Below, piece after piece: positions 52,593 through 59,663 of a DNA stretch of 64,000 nt. Below the pieces are notes generated by a model. That model did no database searches. It saw only the letters and a list, made by a program, of their open reading frames with translations, and was not told where the DNA came from. Location of the stretch: contig NZ_JACGWA010000002.1 in the NCBI RefSeq assembly GCF_014077505.1, positions 310,001 to 374,000 on the forward strand, read 5' to 3'. Every line of letters starts with the position of its first letter. Position 1 is the stretch's first letter. A program made the translations under genes and the position numbers. Source of the stretch: Colwellia sp. BRX10-3 (GTDB lineage: Bacteria > Pseudomonadota > Gammaproteobacteria > Enterobacterales > Alteromonadaceae).

Positions 52593-53099
52593 TTATTTTA
52601 TCTTAGTTAGTAGTCTTTTTATATCAGCCTTATTTTTTAGTACATCTAGTTGTCGGTGACAATTAGGGCAGAGTGCCGCAAAGTTACACGCTTGATACTT
52701 ATCAGCACTGGCGCCTTGTTCAATATATGCCAATTCCGTATACGGAGATCCATCAGGCAAGCAAAAAGGCATAAAATTTTCACATAGCTCACAAATACCT
52801 CCTGAACGCTCAAGTAAAGCAGCTCTGAGCTCTTTAATTTGTGGTTCAAGTCTTTCTTTGCTCTTTTCATTTCTAATAGGCATAAACATCTTATGAACAT
52901 AATCATTGATATCTAAACCCAGTAGTGTAAATAGCTTTTCAGCGGTTTCAATTGACAGATTTTTATCTCCGACTCGTACTGCTGATATATGGCTTCTTGT
53001 TTTACCAAGCAATTTGGCAAGAGCAGCATCACTTTTAATATTATGAACAGCTTTTGTTTGATCTAATAGCTCATTCCATGGACTATTTTTGGTATTCAT
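52593..53099 (-). CDS. XRE helix-turn-helix protein with HNH-like zinc domain
   Basis: In 168 residues, residues about 18-75 form an XRE-type HTH (DAALAKLLGKTRSHISAVRVG with NLSIETAEKLFTLLGL). Residues about 100-160 form an HNH-like domain with zinc pairs CELC and CPNCHRQLD. The usual first catalytic His of the HNH core (normally within an HHxxP-type stretch) is missing: the sequence there reads TELAYIEQG. So it may bind but not cut DNA. It is divergent from the CsrA-like gene, and three operator copies lie between them, which suggests autoregulation. Confidence 0.7.
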   Translation of the reverse strand: MNTKNSPWNELLDQTKAVHNIKSDAALAKLLGKTRSHISAVRVGDKNLSIETAEKLFTLLGLDINDYVHKMFMPIRNEKSKERLEPQIKELRAALLERSGGICELCENFMPFCLPDGSPYTELAYIEQGASADKYQACNFAALCPNCHRQLDVLKNKADIKRLLTKIK

Positions 53100-53143
53100 T
53101 TTGTGTGCCTAAGAATTGATGATTTAACGGGATAAAGAACTAT

Positions 53144-53252
53144 TGTACACCTTTTGGTAATCACTTATAAGGGGCAATACAATAGAGTGTACACCAAATG
53201 GTTGACATTTGATGCGCTATGTAATAAATTAAGTGTACATCAATTGGTGTAC
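53144..53252. promoter_or_regulatory. Three operator copies in the divergent promoter
   Basis: Related sites lie at 53144-53158 (TGTACACCTTTTGGT), 53188-53202 (TGTACACCAAATGGT) and 53234-53252 (TGTACATCAATTGGTGTAC, an almost perfect palindrome). A -35 TTGACA (53202-53207) and a -10 TAAATT (53225-53230, 17-bp spacing) for the plus strand lie between the second and third sites. The sites would block the promoter. The likely binder is the divergent XRE protein. Confidence 0.75.
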
Positions 53253-53282
53253 GTTTGTTTTAAATATCATGGAGTATTATTT

Positions 53283-53738
53283 ATGTTGTCATTGTCACGA
53301 AAAAGTTCACAGTCAATTCTTATTGGAGCTGATTTATTAAAAGTCATACACATTATGAAATCTGGAGTACATGTTGATATCCACCTAGAAGAAGGCGTAA
53401 CGAAAACAGTAAGGTTAATAGAGGGAGACTCATTTAGCCTAAGGGAGGGAGAGGTATATATTCATGCCATTGGTAAAAACTTGGTTCGTTTTGGGTTTGA
53501 TTATCCAGAGCATATATCAATTATGCGCACTGAAATATTACGTAAAACACCTGAACAAAAATTAGTTCAACCTCAAAATATTGTTGAGCTTCCACTGTTA
53601 ATAAAAACCGAGGATACCAATACAGTTTTTAATAAAAAAAGGAAGATTGAAGTTCTTGAACTGTTGTCAAAGTTCTCCCCTAAAAAGCTATCATATACCA
53701 TAGATAGTATTGCTGATGACATTAGAAATATAGCGTAG
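53283..53738 (+). CDS. Divergent CsrA-like RNA-binding protein with a 39-residue insertion
   Basis: From the ATG at 53283 (GGAG site 8 bp upstream) this is 151 residues. MLSLSRKSSQSILIGAD aligns with the CsrA start [17 protein letters not shown], and residues 57-86 (EVYIHAIGKNLVRFGF, then DYPEHISIMRTEI) align with Csr[17 protein letters not shown] and [16 protein letters not shown]-contact Arg6 and the Arg44 equivalent (Arg82) are conserved. Residues 18-56 are an insertion and 87-151 a C-terminal extension, neither found in CsrA. It is 43 bp upstream of the second integrase, in the same apparent operon. CsrA family membership is inferred from this alignment. Confidence 0.7.
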   Translation: MLSLSRKSSQSILIGADLLKVIHIMKSGVHVDIHLEEGVTKTVRLIEGDSFSLREGEVYIHAIGKNLVRFGFDYPEHISIMRTEILRKTPEQKLVQPQNIVELPLLIKTEDTNTVFNKKRKIEVLELLSKFSPKKLSYTIDSIADDIRNIA

Positions 53739-53781
53739 AAATCACGTTTATAAATTTTTTCATGGTAAGTCTGAGGTGATT

Positions 53782-55089
53782 ATGCGAATAGATAAAAAGC
53801 AAGATATTGAAAGTTTAATTAGACAAAACAAAGGGACATTGGCTAAAAAATGTCAATATGATGTGCTAGTTTGTGTTGAGGATATACCACGCAGAACTGG
53901 CTCTCTATACCTCAATATTAACCCTACTGGTGCCATGAGTTTTAGACTACTTCAGCGCTATAAAGGGAAGCGAGAATTTACTGTGTTAGGCCAATATTCA
54001 CCTGATAACTCAATAGGGCTAACCTTAGCTAAGGCACGTGAAAAAATGCGTGAGTTGGCTAAGATTATTCATAGTTTGAATGGTGAAAAGAGCCTTAAAC
54101 AGCATCAAAAAGAACAAAGATTATTAAAAGAAATAGAACAGCAGAGCATGCAGAGAAAAGGCACTGTTGAAGAACTCATTGATGATTATACAAATCATAT
54201 GAAACTCGAAGGTAAGCGTTCATTCAATCAAGTAAAGCATGAATTATTAGCTAATATGAAATCATTTTTATCAGTAGAAGCTGCAAAAATCACTTCTAAT
54301 GATGTCTGTAAAGTATTAGGTTGGTTGATTCAAAGGGGAGCAGAAGTTCAGTCTAATCGAGTACGATCATATATCATGAGTGCCATGAATTTTGGTATAA
54401 AATATGATCATGACCCTCGCTATTTACATCGAGGTAAAAAGTATAATATAGACCGTAATCCAGTAGCTTCAATACCACGTCAATCGTCAGCTGAACAGGC
54501 TCGTGATAGAGTGCTTTCAACGGAAGAAGTCGCGACTCTCCTGCATAACCTAAGTGACAATCACTTCTCTAATCAAGTCGAACATTTTATTAAAATACTA
54601 TTACTCACTGGAGGTCAGCGACCATATGAGTTATCAGTAGCTAAGTGGTCAGACATTGACTTCGATAATAGAGTTTGGACGATACAAAGCAGTGTGTCAA
54701 AGAACAAAAAAATTCACCTTGTTCCACTTGTTGAATCAGCAATCATACAGCTAAAAGAGCTGTTAGTACTAAATGGTGAAGGTAAGCTTTTGTTTCCTCA
54801 AAGGTATAATTTAGACGAACCAATGCCAACATCAACACTGGCGCAAGCTATTAGGAATTACTGTAAACAAAAAAGTGTAAATCAATTCCAGCCTAAAGAT
54901 TTCCGTCGAACTATTAAGACAAAAATGGGAGAGTTAGGAGTTGAAAAATCTGTGAGAGATAGACTTCAGAACCATGCTTTACAGGATGTCTCCTCTCGTC
55001 ATTATGACCGGTATGATTACCAAAAAGAGAAGTTAAGTGCACTTATTACGTGGGAAAAATGGTTATTAAATCTTAATAAAATTGATTAA
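53782..55089 (+). CDS. Tyrosine integrase (second integrase of the island)
   Basis: This 435-residue recombinase starts at the ATG 53782 with an AGGTG site. It has an arm-DNA-binding N-terminal domain (REFTVLGQYSPDNSIGLTLA), a core-binding domain (about 130-225) and the catalytic domain with TGGQRPYELSVAKW (Arg), the FRRTIKTKM box and the HYDRYDYQ end with the Tyr nucleophile. It seems intact. It is distinct from the integrase at 48117, so the island may be a composite of two elements. Confidence 0.92.
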   Translation: MRIDKKQDIESLIRQNKGTLAKKCQYDVLVCVEDIPRRTGSLYLNINPTGAMSFRLLQRYKGKREFTVLGQYSPDNSIGLTLAKAREKMRELAKIIHSLNGEKSLKQHQKEQRLLKEIEQQSMQRKGTVEELIDDYTNHMKLEGKRSFNQVKHELLANMKSFLSVEAAKITSNDVCKVLGWLIQRGAEVQSNRVRSYIMSAMNFGIKYDHDPRYLHRGKKYNIDRNPVASIPRQSSAEQARDRVLSTEEVATLLHNLSDNHFSNQVEHFIKILLLTGGQRPYELSVAKWSDIDFDNRVWTIQSSVSKNKKIHLVPLVESAIIQLKELLVLNGEGKLLFPQRYNLDEPMPTSTLAQAIRNYCKQKSVNQFQPKDFRRTIKTKMGELGVEKSVRDRLQNHALQDVSSRHYDRYDYQKEKLSALITWEKWLLNLNKID

Positions 55090-55470
55090 AAAACTTACCA
55101 TTAAGGAGTATGGAAATTCATTTTATTAAGCTAAAAAGGCTAACTCCCAGTAATAAAATCACTACAAAAGAGTGTAATATTAATGCAGATGTTTAATTGA
55201 TTTTAAGCCTATTCAGTAATTGATTGGCCTGATATCTTAGTTAATAGCTATCCTAAATCCAATTGATTGAGTAGGAGTTTTCTTGGTCTAACATGCAATG
55301 CCCTGATGTTGCATTAGAAGGCTATTTAATATCAAACTGCTGTTCTTCATCACAGTGAAGTTTTGTCCTGGCTCATCGATAAATTGAGTTGAAAAAAAAC
55401 GTATTTTTACACATCTAAAGTTACTCAACTTCGAGTTTAAGTTTTTTTGTCTTTTTTGTGTCACTCCCCC
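55090..55470. other. Non-coding stretch after the second integrase
   Basis: About 380 bp of AT-rich sequence with no supported ORF. It should contain an attachment core for the second integrase, but no repeat within this window identifies it. Confidence 0.4.
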
Positions 55471-55598
55471 CGTTACTTAGACAAATATTCTGTCCGAGTA
55501 ACGCTTCATTAATTGGTCCGAGTAACGCCCATTAATTCTGTCCTAGTAACGGTTTAGAAATTCGTGAAGTAACGGATCTTGATTTTGTCCGAGTAACG
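55471..55598. repeat. 24-bp-period iteron-like direct repeats with one inverted copy
   Basis: The core GTCCGAGTAACG or a close variant ends at 55503, 55527, 55551, 55574 and 55598, a steady 24-bp period (one interval 23). The fourth copy is the most degenerate. An inverted copy, CGTTACTTAGACA at 55471-55483, faces the first and can form a hairpin with it. The spacing and pattern resemble iterons of replication or transfer origins, or a multi-site operator. No replication protein gene is next to it. Confidence 0.8.
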
Positions 55599-55849
55599 GT
55601 TTTCGTCTTGTTAACTTTTAAGGCGTTCTGTTGTAATATTTGATTAGTTATGCAGGTAACTTAGTTAATAAAATTAAGAAGCATGAAACTTTTTATTAGC
55701 ACTGAAAAGTCACTTAAAAAGACACTTAAAATATTTTTTATTTGCCTAGTTCAATATTACCTTAGCTACAGCGTAGTAAAATCGGTCGTAGAATAAAATA
55801 TTACCTGCTACATCCACCGACTATGAATCGATGGATATAGAAGGGTAAT
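55599..55849. other. Non-coding stretch below the unknown gene pair
   Basis: About 250 bp of AT-rich sequence after the iteron-like repeats. No ORF, RNA gene or clear terminator is seen. Confidence 0.35.
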
Positions 55850-56617
55850 TTAACGCTCTATGATTGTTTCTTCACCTTCAAAGTTAATTGGTAACAAGCC
55901 AAGTAATTTAATCGCTTTTTTATTTAATAAATAACTTCTAGTAAAACCATTAAAGTTTGTAATTTTCATTTCACTTTTATCAATGATAATTTTTTGTGGG
56001 TAGGATAAAGCCTCTTTGTCTCTTACAAGAAAAAATAGTACTGTTTCTCTACCGTATAATGCCGAACCATATCTTGCGATAGCTAATACATCCTCAATGG
56101 TTACTTGTCCAAAATTTTTATAAGGATCGAATCTTGTTGTTGAAACAAGAGATGAGGTTATCTCAATGATTTGTTCTGCAAAATTTTCAGCTAGAATTCT
56201 TCCGTTTTCAATGTCAGAAAAACTATGTTCTCGCCATTTAGTATTAGTTCTAGCTGCCCTAATTCTTATCAGTAATTTTCTGCTATTAAAATCGAGTGCA
56301 CTCACATCGAAATAATCACAGATTTTTAGTCTTTTCTTCACGGAATAAACGCTATGGTCTTGCTCAAAATAACCGACAGATAAAATAACTTTTATTTGCC
56401 TATAGGGCTCAATCAAAATCACTTCGCCCCAATGGCTAATGTTGATATCGAATTCATTTAATTTAAACTGCTTGAAGAGTAACATAATTGTTTTCAAAAC
56501 CTGAGGAAGTTCTTTATCACTGACATTAACTCCGCTAATTTCTTGTTGATGATAGGGAAGGGCTCTGCGAATTTTCTTTGCTCGATTTATTGATTGAATT
56601 AACTTATTTATATTCAT
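55850..56617 (-). CDS. Unknown island protein, second gene of a pair
   Basis: I do not recognise this family. From the ATG at 56617 (AAGG site upstream) it is 255 residues; a longer frame from 56668 would overlap the preceding gene more. It has no signal peptide or membrane helix. The N-terminus is basic and helical (NRAKKIRRALPYHQQ). The middle has mixed alpha/beta character with an Arg-rich stretch (RKLLIRIRAART). It overlaps the upstream gene by 14 bp, so the two are coupled and may form a complex. Confidence 0.6.
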   Translation of the reverse strand: MNINKLIQSINRAKKIRRALPYHQQEISGVNVSDKELPQVLKTIMLLFKQFKLNEFDINISHWGEVILIEPYRQIKVILSVGYFEQDHSVYSVKKRLKICDYFDVSALDFNSRKLLIRIRAARTNTKWREHSFSDIENGRILAENFAEQIIEITSSLVSTTRFDPYKNFGQVTIEDVLAIARYGSALYGRETVLFFLVRDKEALSYPQKIIIDKSEMKITNFNGFTRSYLLNKKAIKLLGLLPINFEGEETIIER

Positions 56618-57461
56618 CTTCAGAGCCTTTACATAGATTAATTCGAATAGACTCTTCTCGTTTACCAATTTCCCCTTTCTGAGTGATAATAAGACCTGAT
56701 AAAGTTAAAGTACTTGAATAGTAATCTACTCGGTCGATCTTTAACTGAACTTTCCTGCCTTCATGCCAAGATGAGTCGGTACAAATCCAGTCACCAATTG
56801 TTAGGCCAAAAGTTCGGTAGAGTAATTTTTTACTTAGCTCTTCCATCGTTAACTCAATGGCTTCATTTTTATTATTGAGATGAGACATTTCCTGTGCAAG
56901 CTCAGTTAAACATTCAGATGAACTTGAGTTCAATTGCTCTACTGTATCTTCGTTTAAATTTGCCAGTGCATTTCTTACTTCATCTAGTGCGAAATAACGA
57001 TCATTTATTTTTTCAAATTCAGTTTGTTGAGCCTCAAGCTCTGAAGCTATTGCTTTAGCAAAAGGCAGCTGCAGATTTGCTAAGTTTATCGCTTTAAATT
57101 CACGGCCATTTTCAAGTATTTCATCAAGAGGAACTTCAGATGTTCTGAAGTACTTTTGCTTATAGGGCGGTAAGTAACCTGTGAAGTAAGCTGTTGATTC
57201 CGTCACATGAATATAGGTAGGTATGTCGATATGATATCGATTGGTAAGCTCGAAAAACCAAGTGATGCCGGTAATCTTTTTACTCACTTCAGTTAATTGA
57301 TGCTGATTTAAAACATCTATCAATGAGTTAATACAGCTTATTAATGAAGCGTTAAAATCGCTTAAGCAATACAAAGGCATTGGGTATAACGGTGCCTGAA
57401 TAGCTTTATTCTCAACCAATATTGGCTTTATGCTTAAACAGTACAGCTTACTTTTTGCCAT
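56604..57461 (-). CDS. Unknown island protein, first gene of a pair
   Basis: I do not recognise this family. The 285 residues start with a beta-rich N-terminal part (MAKSKLYCLSIKPILVEN). A long, acidic and helical middle (about 130-200, ELEAQQTEFEKINDRYF, LAQEMSHLNNKNEAIEL) suggests a coiled coil, and the C-terminus is a beta-rich domain (GDWICTDSSWHEGRKVQLKI). The pair lies between the iteron-like repeats and the Dpd genes. A defence or maintenance role is possible by location only. Confidence 0.6.
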   Translation of the reverse strand: MAKSKLYCLSIKPILVENKAIQAPLYPMPLYCLSDFNASLISCINSLIDVLNQHQLTEVSKKITGITWFFELTNRYHIDIPTYIHVTESTAYFTGYLPPYKQKYFRTSEVPLDEILENGREFKAINLANLQLPFAKAIASELEAQQTEFEKINDRYFALDEVRNALANLNEDTVEQLNSSSSECLTELAQEMSHLNNKNEAIELTMEELSKKLLYRTFGLTIGDWICTDSSWHEGRKVQLKIDRVDYYSSTLTLSGLIITQKGEIGKREESIRINLCKGSEDEYK

Positions 57462-57761
57462 TTGCTAACTCTCAATTAACTTGCAATTGAAAGCGTAGTT
57501 GAAAAGTTGGCTAGGTGCTAAGTAGGGGGCTTTAGAAATCTGATAGGTTTGCACATACCATAATGCTGGTTATCTTGATGTTTAATATAAAAGAGTGTGT
57601 CTAGTCCTTACGTAATATGTAAAACAACAGCTGATTTATAAGTTCAAAACAGTAAAATAGTCGAATGTTATAACTGTTTGTATTAATGTACTCATTTGTT
57701 TCATCAACTCTTCTATCTGCAGTCCATACTACTCAGATTTACTTTCATCAAAAGGAACTTT
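57462..57761. other. Divergent intergenic region
   Basis: About 300 bp between the unknown pair (minus) and the next gene (plus). Promoters for both must lie here. The AAAGGAACTTT site serves the plus gene. No repeat or operator is recognised. Confidence 0.4.
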
Positions 57762-58172
57762 ATGACGGTACAACTATCAGAGACAATCATGTATGAAGGA
57801 AAAAGTAGATCTCTTTTATCATGCCCTCTAAGTGACTATTTTTCACTGACCAATACACCATCCCCTTTTCAAATGAACTGTACGGCTCTCTGGCGAGGGT
57901 ATCTAGGGAGATGGGAAATAAAAAAAGAACGGTTGTATTTAATGCAACTTGACGCAGAATTTGATGATGATAACGAAATAACTCTTCAAGATATATTTCC
58001 AGGGTTTTCAGAACGAGTTTTTGCTCATTGGTATACTGGTGAGCTAAGAATTCCAGATGGTGAGCAGATGAAATATGAGCATATCGGCTTTGGTAGTCAA
58101 TATGAGAGGGATATATTGATTCAAGTTAAGCAAGGTGTTGTAGAAAAGGTTTTAGTTAAAAATAACGTTTAG
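57762..58172 (+). CDS. Conserved hypothetical protein
   Basis: From the ATG at 57762 (clear AAAGGAAC site) it is 136 residues. A longer frame from 57696 lacks a site. The sequence (YEGKSRSLLSCPLSDYF, CTALWRGYLGRWEIKKERLYL, DIFPGFSERVFAHWYTGELRIPDGE) is compact and looks like a conserved small single-domain protein of unknown function. I cannot name the family. It is followed by the membrane protein at 58184. Confidence 0.7.
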   Translation: MTVQLSETIMYEGKSRSLLSCPLSDYFSLTNTPSPFQMNCTALWRGYLGRWEIKKERLYLMQLDAEFDDDNEITLQDIFPGFSERVFAHWYTGELRIPDGEQMKYEHIGFGSQYERDILIQVKQGVVEKVLVKNNV

Positions 58173-58183
58173 GAGAGCTCAGA

Positions 58184-58687
58184 ATGATTTACCTTATTAG
58201 CTATTTATCAATAGGCTTTATCTATAGCCTAGGTGCATCACTGTATAATAATTTTTTTAAAAAAAAAGTTACTTCGGTTGATCAAATATCTACAGGCTAT
58301 TTAATTCTAGGTTTTATCGTTGGTTCATTCATTTGGCCATTTATGGCTTATTTCCATGTAAACTCATATTTAAATCCATCATTCCAACCTGAAGTCTTTA
58401 GTATAAAGCAAAAGGACTTAATTGAAGCAATGTCAGTTTTAGACGTAGAAGTAAAAGAAATTGTATATGACCCATTAAACGCTGTTCAGCAAGTGCCATT
58501 TGGCCACCTAAATAGTACATGGGAAGAGTTTAAAGCCAATTATAGTCCATCAACACTATGGTCTTTTAAGTCTGAGTATAAAGACTACTCAGGAGTGGTG
58601 ATTAAAGAAGGGTATGCGAAGTTAGAAGATGATGGGACTATAAATACATATTTTATACATCAAAACTATTCCAAGCCAATAAAGTAA
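58184..58687 (+). CDS. Small membrane protein of unknown function
   Basis: This is a 167-residue protein with two N-terminal membrane helices (LISYLSIGFIYSLGAS and GYLILGFIVGSFIWPFMAYF) and a soluble C-terminal part of about 100 residues. The ATG has a GGAG site and lies 11 bp after the previous stop, so the two are probably co-transcribed. No family is recognised. Confidence 0.65.
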   Translation: MIYLISYLSIGFIYSLGASLYNNFFKKKVTSVDQISTGYLILGFIVGSFIWPFMAYFHVNSYLNPSFQPEVFSIKQKDLIEAMSVLDVEVKEIVYDPLNAVQQVPFGHLNSTWEEFKANYSPSTLWSFKSEYKDYSGVVIKEGYAKLEDDGTINTYFIHQNYSKPIK

Positions 58688-58752
58688 CGTGTACTACCTT
58701 TTAATAAATTTTAAGAACTAAATTAGCGATATTTCACCAACCAGAAGAACTT

Positions 58753-59433
58753 ATGAATATAGAAACCACTTATAAAATAAACGAAATTTTTGAAACTCTC
58801 CAAGGGGAAGGTTCTTTTACCGGTCAACCATCGATCTTTATAAGGTTACAAGGTTGCCCTGTGGGGTGTTCTTGGTGTGATACTAAACACACATGGGAAG
58901 TATCTCTAGAGCAAGAAGTAGAGCGAAATAATATTATTTCCAAACAATCAGAAAATGATAATTGGGGAAATTTTACGATTGAGCAATTAAAGGAACTATT
59001 TATCTCTGAAGGTTATCAAGCTAAACACATAGTGATAACCGGTGGTGAACCGTGTATGTACGATTTGAAACCACTTTGTAATGATTTTGAAGCTATAGGT
59101 TATAGTTGCCAGGTTGAAACCTCAGGTACTTTTGAAGTCCAAGTTTCAGATCTATGTTGGGTAACTGTGTCTCCTAAAGTTAATATGAAAGGGGGCTATA
59201 AAGTACTATATTCAGCTCTTTCAAGAGCAAATGAAATAAAACATCCTGTTGCAACGGAGCAACATATAGATGACTTAAAAGCTTTGCTAATTGAGCATGC
59301 AATTGTGAATAAGCAGATTTATATCCAACCAATAAGCCAGAAGAAGAGAGCGACAGAACTAGCTATACAATCATGTATTGAAAACAACTGGAGATTGTCA
59401 GTACAAGTACATAAATATATTGGAATTGAATAG
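58753..59433 (+). CDS. queE: 7-carboxy-7-deazaguanine synthase QueE
   Basis: This radical SAM enzyme converts 6-carboxytetrahydropterin to 7-carboxy-7-deazaguanine on the route to preQ0. In 226 residues it is of the E. coli type: NEIFETLQGEGSFTGQPSIF, the cluster motif GCPVGCSWCDTKHTWE (Cys-x3-Cys-x2-Cys), the SAM-binding ITGGEPC and QPISQKKRATELA near the end. In this island it most likely supplies preQ0 for DNA modification (Dpd) as well as, or instead of, tRNA queuosine. It lies 230 bp before the dpdE-like gene on the same strand. Confidence 0.92.
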   Translation: MNIETTYKINEIFETLQGEGSFTGQPSIFIRLQGCPVGCSWCDTKHTWEVSLEQEVERNNIISKQSENDNWGNFTIEQLKELFISEGYQAKHIVITGGEPCMYDLKPLCNDFEAIGYSCQVETSGTFEVQVSDLCWVTVSPKVNMKGGYKVLYSALSRANEIKHPVATEQHIDDLKALLIEHAIVNKQIYIQPISQKKRATELAIQSCIENNWRLSVQVHKYIGIE

Positions 59434-59663
59434 TTGCAATTGATTGATATAAAACAATTTCTTGATTAAATATATATAATATAGTCTAATTGTACAAATA
59501 AAGTGTAGCCGTTTCGTTATGGAATATTTTACTAAGAGCATGGATGTGTCGACAGTACATTAATTTACATTATCCTTACTTAGTTTTAATTAAAATAATT
59601 TCATATAGGGCATTAAAGCCCAGTTTATTTTTAATTATCACATTAACAAAAAGGTATGTGGAA

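Noticed and set aside
55471-55598. A replication origin with certainty
   Set aside because: Iteron-like spacing is clear but no rep gene or DnaA-rich region is adjacent, so only iteron-like is claimed.
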